Below, piece after piece: positions 34,491 to 47,400 of a stretch of DNA of 64,000 nt. Positions within the stretch are counted from its first letter, which is position 1; every line of letters starts with the position of its first letter. Under the pieces are notes generated by a model. It made no database searches. It was not told where the DNA came from and worked only from the letters and a program-made list of their open reading frames with translations. The DNA is from Dioscorea cayenensis subsp. rotundata (lineage: Eukaryota > Streptophyta > Magnoliopsida > Dioscoreales > Dioscoreaceae), in the NCBI RefSeq assembly GCF_009730915.1, contig NC_052474.1, positions 20,681,501-20,745,500 on the forward strand, written 5' to 3'. The translations under genes were made by a program, and so were the position numbers.

Positions 34491-37400
34491 CTATATATAT
34501 ATATATATATTAAAAATTGTAAAAAAAAAAAAAGGAATTATTTGATTAAAAGAAGTTAGTTATTAAAATAAATAAATAATTAAAAAATGTTGAAGAGTTT
34601 GAAGTACTAGTGGATTATCATATGGACATGTGTGTAGGGACAAGATATTAAACAAAGTGAGCATGTGGGTTGTGATTCAGTTAATTTCAGTTAGTGCATG
34701 AATGATAATACTATGATTGGATTATCATTTATATATAATCTATATATATATATATATATATATAAAAAGTGATTGATATTTCCACTCACTTGGGTTTTGA
34801 GCTTAATGTTGTGATGATATCACTCACTAGCATCAATATTAGTCAAACACTTTGTTTATTTATATATATATATATAACTTGAAAAACTTTTCATGGTAAT
34901 GTTGTATATTTTTGTTAACTTTTTTTCTTTTTTGTTTAATGGATACTGAATTGCTTTATTTATTCTTCTTCACCACCTTCTTCTGCTTTAATTCAAAGAT
35001 ACTTTTTCAAGGATAATTTTTGCATCTCCTTCTTTTTCTTTCATCTTCTTTAATCTCTAATTCCTTTGTTGTTGTGATTTTGACATTTTTATTCCTTAAT
35101 TTAGTTAAACTAAGAAAAAAATTAAGTGAGATTAATGGTCAATGAATTAATTAGTTCTTGTTGGTAATATAAGACAAATGTAGTATGGGCCATGAATATT
35201 TTTGTAAAGAATGAAAATTCTTATTGTCTCCTTATCCTTGACTTCATCATCAAACTATCTGATCCACAAACTCACTAGAGAGATTCTTTCATTAAATAAT
35301 AATAATAATAATAAATAAATAAAACTTAGAAAAAAAAAAAAGTTAGTTCTTAGAAAGAGTCATCATATTCTTACACTCTTTTCTTCTTCTTGTTTGATAA
35401 TTCAAACATTCAAAGTGTCTTTAAAGTCCAATTGGAACTTTTGATGACAAGAAATAAATTTGAATGAAATATATATGAATCTTTACTTCCATAACTCAAC
35501 ACCCAATGTTTTTTAGTTTTTAGTTTAAAAAAAAATGAATTATTTCTAGGCAATAGATATTAATTTATAACAAATTTTTTTTCCAAATAAATAAAATAAA
35601 AAATTTGTGTGTGTTTGTGTGTGTAATTTGGATAGAAAAGCATGTGGCAAGGAATTAATTTCAAGTCAGCAAAAACAACACAATAACTTGGCCCACAAAA
35701 AAATTATTAATAAATGCTACACAGCCAAGCACTAGTTCATCACAATTCACACATATCAATACCACTGTAAAAGTCATAGTAATCCCTGCAAAAATAACTT
35801 ATTACATACACACCCTTGAAATCTTTGTCATAGATGTTGTACATGCAAATATAAATTTGGTAAGGGTAAATATGAAAAAAGAAATAATTAAAAATTACAA
35901 ATTAAAAATTTTTTTAAAAAAAGAGCTTTTCTATCACATCTCAATCACTGATAGCACAACCAAAGCCTCTGTTCACCCCTGCATAAGATAAACCTTATCT
36001 CTTGTCATTGATATGTGCTTATTAGGGTCTTGTCCAATCTTGGTTGGCTTGCATGAGATGTTAAAATAAATAAATAAAATAAAATAAAATAAAAAATTTC
36101 AGCAAGTTTAAATTTAAAATTTTCAATTTTCAAACTTTCTTCTTCTTCTTTTATTTTTTTTTTTCAAAAAGAACATATTCTTATTTCTAAATCAAGTACA
36201 AATAATTTTATTATTAATAATATCTAGACTAGTAAGATGTCCATTTCATATATTTATCCACAAAGTTGAGAAAATTTTGTGCCCATTCTATAAATTTAAA
36301 ATTTTTAAAATATAAAAATAGACTAAATATGATAAAATAAAAAATAAATTTTTGTTTTTTCTCTCAATCATGACCTATAAAAGTAGAAAGAGATATTAGC
36401 AATTCATCACCATAGTAATAATCTAGCGGTTAAAAATTTAAACTGAAAACCACAACCCAAACTTCTGCTATTTCGAACAACTGGCTTGGTGAAAATGTTT
36501 ATGTAAATACCACAAATTCAAAAAAAAAATAAAAAAAATACAAGTTTAGAAAAAATTATTTCATTGAAATGTTACCCTTTTTGTTTTTAAAATATTTTGA
36601 GCCAAGTAGAAGGCATTGTATAGTTTCAATCAAATCAAGGAACCAAGAAAGTCCAATCCAATCTGAACAACCACATTAAGATTGGTGAACAATCAGGTGC
36701 TTCCAACATCCAGCTCATCATTTAATGGTCCCGGAAACATTAAATAAAACATGGAGCTATCCAAAATTCTCTTTCTCTTTCTCTTTCTCTCTCTCTATAT
36801 ATATTTGATTTGCTTCATGGAAACTAGGGTTTCATGGACCACAGTTTCTTTCCTTTTTTTTTTCTTCTTTATTTTGTTATTTTATTTTTGGAAAAAAAAA
36901 AAGAAGTAAGGACCATTAGTATAATGGAAGCAAAATTATTCATATATACATATTTATTGATTCATAAACTAAACATGCACCATAGATACATTATCTTATG
37001 AAATAAATTATACATTTATCACTTATTAATCTCCCTGTATTTTTTGTATCCTTTACTTTGTGATGCATATGATACACAATCATATCATTATCTCTTATAA
37101 TTATTTAATCTTGATTTTATATGGTCATCATATTTTCTTTATCTAAATACACTAAAGAATATTATAAACTAAAAAAGAAAAAATAAAATAATAAAGAGAG
37201 AATTGAGATGATATTGGACCTGTCATTGCTATGATAGATGCTCAATCCATACTCTTTCCTTTTTTTTTATTTCTCCTGTGAAATGAATAAGAAGAGATAT
37301 ATATATTATTATTATTATTTGCTTGGAAACTGCACCACTTAGACAAATAAAATTTTTCATATCATTATACCTGTTAAGACTTGTGAGCTTCCATAGCATC

Positions 37401-40400
37401 ATGCTTGCTCACTTTAGAAGTATTTGGAAATGCCCATGTGGAGAAAGTCTGCTTGCTCAGTACCAACAATGGTCTGCAATTGAGTGCATGGCCTACTAAA
37501 ACACAAAACACAAACAGTGAGTGAGATTCAAAAATAAAAATTCAAAAGTATTCTACAGAGAAAAAGAAAAATTTGAAATACAATTGAGAGTTTGAATTTA
37601 AATTGGGATGGACCATTTATTTAGACAAGAGATGAGGGGAAAAAATAAATATACACATGATGACAAAGTAATACACTTCCCAACAGTTGTTTCTTTCTCT
37701 TTCTCTATCTCTATCTCTATTTTTTATCTGTAGTCTCTTCAATTGATAAGCAATTTAAATATGAAACACAAACTGATATGATAAAAAATGGTCCAGTAAA
37801 ACTACCACACTGCAATGAACTTTAATGAGGAAGAAAATAGTGAGTGGGTGAGATACCCATGAAGAGGAAGGTTTTGACATTGAATTGCTCTAAGTTGTTA
37901 AATACAATGTCAATAGGAATTTAAGTCATTGAGGCCCCACTTTGGAGTGGTTGGTTGCACCATACTCCACTCTCTGTCTACAAGAAACATCAATGCAATC
38001 CCAGGAAATGGTGAGCAACAGAAGAAGGTACAAGCAATTGCAATGAGAAACAGGAACACACAAGATTTATTATTGTCTGCATCCATGTTGTGTTTCTGTT
38101 GAGTGGGTTGGTTAAATGACCAGCTGCTTTAATTTTTTTAAAGTTGGAACCCTTTTTAGGTAGATCTCTCTCTGTCTTTCTCTCTGTATATTGTAAAATT
38201 CAAATGTACTGAAACTGATAAACTATTATTATGCAAGCGTTAAAACAAAAAAAAATTAAAAAAATTATTACCCTAAAAAAAGAAAACACAAGAAAAATAA
38301 TTTCTATAATATAACATAAATAAAAATATTACAAGTATATGCGCAAACTTATAATTCTACAGCATAATGAGAACAGGTTCAATCAATAGTCATAATAATA
38401 AAAATGAAAGTATGAAGCAAAAGGCAAGAAAATGATGGAATTTAACATAAGAAGGAATATCATGAGAGTATATGTATGCAAAGAGGAAAAACATATACAT
38501 GATGCAAATTGCAAAAAGTAAGGGGTCTATCTTTTCTTTTTGTTTTTTGTTTTTTGTTTTTTATCACACTTTGCATGCGTAGTCCTTCACTTCTTTTGTC
38601 TGGTTATAGAATCTATAAGCAAGCGTGCCTCATCTTCTTGTTAGTTTGGCAACAAAGTAAAGCAATAAAAGAAGAGGCTAATCACTTTTGAGTTCTTGTC
38701 TTGGGGTGGATAAAGGTGACCAGTTCTCCAAATGGGGATGTGAGGCTCAAAGCATGCAAATTAAGAAGACCCATCTTTTTCCAAACCGTTCATATCCATA
38801 TTAGCCCCACATCTATAACATGAAAGGGAAAGATCACTAGTTTGGTATTTTGTAATTGCCAGTCACTGCCTACACTTCTCACTATCACAAGACTTGAACA
38901 CACTATTTAATAAAAATTGATGGAATCCAATCACAAACTATAATATCACCCAATATAACCTGGACTTGACCTCAATTCTACAGTTAACAATGGAATATGA
39001 TCAACAATGAAGTTAAAAACTTCGTCTATCATCTTCAAAACAAGACTTATTTATAATAAATATACTTACCAATAAGCAATGGAATGTTGTTTATATCATC
39101 ATCAAATGCTGAAAAACAAAACACTGTGAGTTATATAAAAATATACATATATGTTTAGATCCCATGCAGGCAGGGAATGAGGGACACAAGTAAAGGCAAC
39201 AAGCTGAGCTATATGTTAGTTGAATCAAATATTAAATTTTAATTGGCAAATCAATAACTTACCATAAAGATAATAATAATGGTATAAACGGAATAAGCAT
39301 CGTCTATGGCTCTCTAAAGCATGAGTGGACCAGAGTTCATTTCTCTTGGGCTTTGGGATCTATGCACATGACATTATGGGACCCAAGGTTGCAGTACCCA
39401 AAATCTGATATCATTCCCTTGGATCAACCAATCAAGATATAGAATGAGGAGAGTGAGATGACAGGAATTTTCTTTCTTTCCGAGGATCACTTTCCATCAA
39501 TCTTCTAGTATCCAAAGAAGAAAAAGGAACCGGAGTGGAGAATTTTTTTTTTTTGCTTTTAATAAATAAACAAATAAACTGAAGTGGAATTGTGGAGTCA
39601 TTGCATTCTGCTAAGGGGATGGAGCAATCAAACAAGGGTCATATCGCTTGTTTCTTAATCCCTTTTAGAGTCTTGGCCAGAGAATGAAAGCATTGTCCAA
39701 TATAAACTTAAAGTGTCAACTCACAGTGCATTTTTGTTGCCAAGGAGCTAAACAAGGACCATGTCTATACTTTGGAGTCAACTCACTTTGGTGTCCCTTT
39801 AGTCCTTGGTGTCACCTGCCCACCATAAAAGATCCAATCAGTTAAGCTAAGCTTACATCAAAAAGAACAATTCAAGTCCAAAGTTTAAGTTTGATCTCAA
39901 GAGGAAGCCAAACTCACCATTACCGTGTGTATAATATAAAATGCCTACAGTGATTCTTTATTTCTTTACACCAACAGAAAAGGACTCAAGAGGGCCGTTG
40001 ATGGAACAAAAGTCCCCATCAACACTCAAATTAAAGTGAAGCTGCTCAGTTGATGCATGTTAAAGCCAATACCTGCTCACGCTAAAGTAGAACAAAACTC
40101 CAGAAATGGCACAGGGTTTGGAATGAAGGATCTGACATCAATTTGAACATGAAATTATTGACAAACAGGCGGTGTAATTTGGAGAGCAAGAATCTTTAAA
40201 ATGATGGAACGTGTTCCCGAGGCAACCAAAGATCCAAATCACTCGTAAGCAGACATGGTAGACAGGCAGAAAAAGGAGAAAAATTAGACAGGAAAAGACA
40301 GAAGAAAAGAGACGACAGAAGAAAGGAGGAATGATACAATAATAGCGGCAGAGTAGTGAGGCAGATGGAGCAGTCATCAGAGGTGTGAAGACTAGGAAAG

Positions 40401-41493
40401 GTGGTCTGACCGGACAGGAGTCACGTTAAGTTTTCCGACCAAATTAAAAGGAATGCAGTGTACCCCTTATGAAAATTTTTTGGGGCACCTACACTTTCAA
40501 TTTGGTCAAAATCCAGTTCCCGGACTGAAGTTGGGTTAGTTCATCCAGGTCTTGATGGTATCAAGAGTCAATACATAGTCAATCCAGTTAAATAATAGAT
40601 AAATTATTTAAGTTGATACACTAACCTGGTGTAGCTAGGCCCAGTGCTTTTTGGTTCTGTACTTGATAGAACACTACCTTTTAAATCAACCTAGTAGAGT
40701 GAAAGGTCAACAAAAGAGAGAAATTAGGAGCTAAACAAAGTTGCAGATTAAGGACATAAAGCAAAGTGAAGGCCAACCTTCCATGCAGAATGTAGCTACT
40801 AAATGACCCCCCCTTCAGTTAAACCAGTCAACAAAGCATGGGTGCAATTGGAGCTTATGGTACTCACCATGAAAAGAGGAACAAAAAGTAAGGCAGACAA
40901 GAAAGCAGCACCAAGGTTATGCTTTCCAGTACAATCACCAATTTATACATATAAAAAATAAAATACTCTCCAACCAACAGAGATTATCGCCATTTGAATC
41001 TTGTGAAACAGAACTGCAGTTCACATTAACACCATAAAACTGCCTTCCTTCCAACTAGTTAAAATTAGAACTTCCTGAGATCCAACACCTCTTGGAAGCA
41101 ACATGGGCATTCCTTGAGCAAAGAGAATAACAAAAATTCCATAAATTACTAATATGCTAAACAAGCCAGACAAATTAACTCCAACATCAATTGCCAGAGC
41201 AACTCAGTCCAGAAGTATGAAGAGCTCTCTTGTGCAAGAGAGAAGTGGCGTATCACCATGACAACAATTATATGTTCAGAAAATAAAAAGGAATTCGATG
41301 ACCGAAAATAAATGAGGAACTTCCTCGGTGACAAGACTGAAAAACAAATGATGAGAAAATACACATAATTCAACAGCCTGGTTAGTATACAAAATTTAGT
41401 TAATTAGCATGTTTTACAAAACATAGGGTAATAATTCATCTTTGAATTTACCACAATACTCACATTCTTGAAGAAAATGCTAAATTGAAGTGT
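34491..41493. other. Gene-poor region
   Basis: About 7 kb with no coding gene I can support on either strand; all open frames are short and motif-free. Contents: (TA)n tracts (34492-34510, 34742-34764, 34862-34876), AT-rich DNA to about 38.4 kb, then DNA of more balanced composition (38.7-41.4 kb) that could hold a non-coding transcript or distal regulatory DNA of the ZF-HD gene. A 12-bp inverted pair (GGATGTGAGGCT at 38734, AGCCCCACATC at 38804) is too short to call a miRNA. 41400-41493 is probably the SART3-like 3' UTR. Confidence 0.5.
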
Positions 41494-44400
41494 TCACTTT
41501 TTTAGAAGCATGTCCCTGAATTGCTCATTTGATTTTGGTGGCTCAAGACTTTCTTTGGGTTTTGCTTTCCCATCTGTCCATCCAAGTGGTCTGACAACAG
41601 CTCTAGGAGCAGCAAATGTATTACTTCCCTTTGGTTTAATGTTAGTCTCATAACTCTTAAGAACATCCGCTCCAGATGAGCTCGTTGTGCCACGACGGTA
41701 AATATTGGATGATTGTCCTTGATCTGCAGCAAGAAAAATGTCATGAAGGTCAAACATCAGTAATAAAACTTACAAATTAAAAAGAAAGAGTTCAGAAATT
41801 GATAATGACAAATACTGCTGATGTAATAACTGTTTTCAAATGGAGCTTAGTCTTACCACTTGCACAGTTTACAATAGACACAAGAAAATGGTGATGCGTA
41901 TTCAAATTTTGAAATATAAAATGCAAAGATAAGACAGACAAAAAAATTGTGACATTTGTTCAGTGCAAAAAGATAAGATATACACAGACACAAAAAACCG
42001 GTGACATCTATCCAAACTTTGAAGTACATAATGCAAAGATGAGATGACATTAGTGTAATCATTTGTCAGTGCCATATACTCTCATCTACGAGTCAAGGGA
42101 AAAGTGGCACGTGGATCGGACACTTATAAATGCGACAAATTTTCATTATCCTTAAACAGCAAATGTCTTCTTGAGGCTTAATTAACCTTCTTGGCATTGA
42201 CTAACATCATTCTCTCAAGTTACACAGGCAGGAAAGTAGGAATTGAGAGTGAATTTATGCTAATTGGCTAAGAGGACAGTTTCAGGTCATTTGAATTTTC
42301 AAGCAGTTACCTTCTCTCCTAATAGGAAGGAAGGTGTGAGCTACTGCCTGTTTCTTGGTATCTTTCTGTGAACTCCCTACCAAAGAAGAAACAATTTCAC
42401 TCACCAGTCTAATGAGGAACAATAACTAAATTCTGGATTATAATTTGAATTTTTTATAATTCACCAATTGAGTTATTGCATGTTTCTTGATATTTTTCTG
42501 TGAACTCCCTAGCAAAAGAAGAAAAAATTTTAACCACCAAGTGTGGTACAACTGGATTCACTGCCCAAGGGATAGGCCATTAATCTTTTCTTCTGCTAAT
42601 GTTTGGCCTAGCTCAACCTAAATATTGGCTCTCATGTTCTCAAGGACCCGCTAAATATAATCAGCACTAGAGAATATAACAAAGCAAAAGAATGCTGAAT
42701 AGAATCTAAAGTAGTATTCCAGCATTCTTTTGCTTTGTTATATACTTGAAAACCATCAATTGCACAAATGCAACAGTCAGTATGGTGCAATTATTCTCTA
42801 CAAGAAATATTGCCTGTAAATGATTCTGAAGTGCGCAAGTGCACATATGGTCCTATAGAACTCATTCAGACTGACAACAGTGGACTGAGTTTTCATTAAA
42901 AACAAAGTGAAAATAGATTGCTGAGAATGCAATTGAGGAAATACCCACATATACCCAAGCAAAAGTTAGATTCACACAATAATAGAAATATATAAGCTTG
43001 TGCATATGCTCAAGTTAACTCATACTTCACTGACTGACCACAACAGATGATAGTGGTGCATTGATGAAAATATTTTAAAGTAATTACAAATGTGGCAAGA
43101 TATAAATGAAACTAGACAAGTATAGTGAGCATCTATGGAAAACCACAACTTTTAAGGATTATACTATAGATTGGACATGACCAAAGTTCAAGTACATAAA
43201 GGTGTGACATTGATAACGAGTTGCTCACCAGGTTGACCAGGTCCCTTGCCGCTGGTTGTTCTCTTATTGCCCCTTGCTGGATCAGAGCGCGCAATACTTA
43301 ATTTCTGCCCAAGCAACTTTTGCCTGTTCTTAGCAACTGCTGCTTTGAGATGCTCCTCATCTGAAAAGTCCACGTATGCCAAGCCCTGCAAGCAGATGCT
43401 TCTTATTGAGAAATCTAAATCTTGGTTATGAATATAAATCAGCTGACCATAAGAGAGTATTAATGCATAATAACAAGTTGATTATGTGAATCCTCTGTAT
43501 TCAACATTCAAGTAGAATATGCAAGTATCTATAACAAGGCACTGGATGACGAGACACATGCCTTGATGCGGAACGATGAGGACCTTTGATTGTGTCAGAA
43601 AAACAAAGACATCCACATGTGCATGTTTACACATATCACATCATATCAATATAACAAAGATCATACTGTCAACTTGAGAATGCATGCCGGTGCAGGTGAA
43701 CATTCTACAACTAAAATGCATGTGTACAAAGGATTACACAACTAAAAAGCATATGTAGATAGGAAAAGAGAGAAACCCTTGATTTTCCAGTGAATTTATC
43801 CTTAAGGATACGTATAGCAGTCACTCCACCACAGTCAGCAAAAAATTCACCCAGGTGTCCCTCATTTGCCTGCAAAGGAATCATAATTCAGGTGTTTTCA
43901 TGTTATTAAAGATTATAGAAAAATATAGACTCACCTGAAAGCCAATATTTGATATAAATGCTGTGCACTGATCTTTGTAAAATTTTGATTTTGTTTTGTT
44001 GGAGTTGGAGCTGCCTGCTGCTTTCTCATCAATGGCATGACTTTCTGGAACTTCAGGCAAGGAGGGCACCTCATCATTCTCTCCCAGTCCTCGTACACCG
44101 TCTGATTGCTTAATGCTGTCTTTGTAAGATGTTTTAACCGACTTGGGAGAAGAATGTTTCTGTTTCTTTGCAGGAGACTGCTTATCACTGGCCGTGTTAG
44201 TCATTATCCTCTTATGTGATACATCCTTTGTGCTATCTTTTTGAGCAGACATGATGCTATTTTTATGCTCTTGTTGATTCTTGAACATGATGAGCTCTTG
44301 CAGACGAGGTGTCACCTAAAATAATTCAGAGCAAAATCTAAAAATAAGTTAATATGGAGAAGTTAATGAACCCCAGGAAATCTGACATTATGAGAATTTT

Positions 44401-47400
44401 AGACATGATCATATGAGTTTAGCACATCCAATAACCAGCTAGGTATGATTATTCAGCAAGATTATGCACTGAAAAGAAAAAAACATGATCTCTTAAAAAA
44501 AAAAATTCTTAAACAGATTATAACCATGTATAGGCAAAGAAGTCAGCGCGGTGAACCTCTAGACTTGAAACTTAATGTTTAATCATGTAAAAGATACTCC
44601 CTGCAAAATTTTGAACTGTCACTATTAATCAGTATCTTAAATCATCCCATCTAGGGAAATTTTACTTATGACATATTCATCAATAAATCATTCTATTTTT
44701 CAGAACCTGCCAAGTAGTGGAAACCACTCTCGTTACAAGGCACAACTACTTCATTCCTTGTCATCATCATGAGAATTATGTAATGAACAATTAGCAAGCA
44801 ATGAAAATTGGATTCGCTAATTATTACCAACATTATTCCTCATACCATCAATAACCAATAATCAACATGTCCACATGAAGATTTCCTGCATAAATTGGTT
44901 GAATATGAACATACAATTAGACACTAATGCATCTTACTTTTGTCACAAGATATAAATCTTACTAACAGTTGATAATAAAATTTGAACTCGCTCGATGGCA
45001 ACAAAAGCTTAAATTAAGTAAATATATGTGCGGATAAACTTCAAATTCCCTCATTTTGCAAGGACTTCATGATTTTATATACAAGTTTACCACAAGCCAT
45101 CAAAAACACCATAAGGCAGCTGTATAAAACATAATTCTATTTGCAAATGCAGATACAAATATGTGCATACATGACTAAATTGCAAGAAGTCTCCAAGCAG
45201 ATGGCCAAAAAAAAAATTAAATAAATAAAAAGAATAAAAAAAAGCAATTACTCATATAAAATAATCACTTGGCATCAATATAATAAAAATAAAAATAAAA
45301 ATGCTGCCTGAAATGACTGGAAAACTGACAAGAGAAAACTAATTGCATGCAGAGAATGGTTATTAGGTGAAATAGTAAAAAGGTCCCCTTCCCAAGCATG
45401 CAGAGAATTTTTACTTCCCTTAAAATGACTGGAAAACTGACAAGAGAAAACTAATTGCTCAAAAGGACCAATACCTTTTTAACCGCAAGATCATAATCAT
45501 CCAAATTACCATATTCCCTTTCGAACCGCAACCAAGAATAGCATATATCCTGACAGCACAGTGCACAAAAAAGTTTATTGAAAAAAAAAGAACACAGGCA
45601 ATTTCATGCAAAAGAAAACAAACTGCATCAATGCAAAGGAAAGTGAGATAAAGATTAGCAAAATATAAATTAGACACAAATAGTCAAGTCACACCTGATT
45701 AGCATGATAATACAAATAATGTTTGTATCCAATTAGACAAACTACCTAACAAATACCTCTAATAATAACTAAAATAAATTTATTTGGACATAGTTAAGAT
45801 CATAACATATTGCAGTTTATTCTACTCATAGCCAATATATCACCCAATTATGTTGAATCCTTCAACTATATCTAAAACAAAATTAATGTCTAAGCAAATG
45901 CTACATCTTTCGGCCATGGATGTGATACAAATTCATGAGAATAAATAGTATTATATATTTGGCAATGCATGGCAATACAAATTCTGCACAGTGTAACAAC
46001 AATGTTCTACCTTGGACACAATTTTCTGAGGGCTTTTCATTTTTAGCCTTTTTTTTGTTCCATAAAATCTGTGCCATTACATTCACATTAATTTATGCCT
46101 GTATAACATGCTCTCCTGTGCTGGTACAATATCAATAATTGATTGATTGAGATGTTAAACAGTGAAAACTGCTATAATTTATATATTAGTATAGTTTACA
46201 CTTAAAAGGTTACAATAATGTATTATAGGAATGATTAGCCAAACAAGAATGTTATTAATTTTATTTTATGCATGATGTGTAAATTGACAGGCGGGGTGGG
46301 ATTCCCGGGATTCCCCAGATCCCTGTGAGACAATGACTGCAGGGCATCTCCCCGCAGGGAATTTTGGGCCGGGGAAGCCCCACCCTGTAGGGAGCGGGGG
46401 CAGGGACAGGGCATGGATCCCATTCCCCGCCCCACCCCATTTGCATTTCTAATTGCGCACAGTGCAAAGTGAATTTTGTTCCTTGCCATATGGAACCATG
46501 GTTGATTCATACAATGTTCTGTGCATTATCAAATTACTAGCACTGTCAAGAATGACATATCTGAGCACCAATTTTCCATGCTTACACTACATACAACTTC
46601 TACAAAGAACTAGATGAATCTGTCAGTAAATTGTGCACAGCGCATCTTATTGAATTTATTTTCTGTCATAGACCCCTTGTTTGCTACATACAAAGTTGTG
46701 TGAGTTATCACATTGGTAACACTGTGAAGAATGATCACTCCAAACACCATTTTTCTATGCACACACTGCATGAAGCTTGTACAAAATATTACATGACCAG
46801 TGATGAAATTGTCAATTTTGCAACTTAGTGATTTTTCTTTTTTTCCAGGTCATATGCACTCTAAGTCCTTCATGTAATGTCAAAGTGAAAAATTTTGAAT
46901 TTCTGAAATGATTTTGATAAAGCCCGGAAATTTTAGCTTATTCAAATAGGAAAAGGAAATAACATAGAACCTACCTTGCTACAAAACCTGTAAAAATCCC
47001 ACCTTGTGCCAAGGTGAAACCAAACACTCATCACTCATGTACAAGAGGATGAGGAGTTTAAGGTATTTCAATTCCTATCCCAACCCTCACATTGCGGCAT
47101 TTTTATTTCTTCCAAATCAATCATTTCATTCTTAAGACAAATGGGATTTAATTACAAAAGCAATCTACATAAAACAAGACCCTAATCTCCCGTAATTTAA
47201 TGCTTTACTCATAAAGAGGAATACAATTGAATTACAAAAAATGAAAAAACAAATAAATAAAATTAAAACTTCCTTTCTGATTCTACTTTCCATATTTGAT
47301 TAGCCTTCCTCCTATGATTATTCATTTATTCCTTGCTTGTCAATTCCCCTTTCTCCCTTTAAGTCTCCTAAAATAAGTAAACCTAATTGGTGGGCCATCA

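Noticed and set aside
38734-38815. Inverted pair GGATGTGAGGCT / AGCCCCACATC as a miRNA hairpin
   Set aside because: Only about 11-12 pairs, no extended stem outside or inside, and no match to a miRNA family I know.
40285-40320. GACAGAAGAAAAGAGACGAC as a miR156-like sequence
   Set aside because: Purine-rich run with several mismatches to miR156 and no facing complementary arm.
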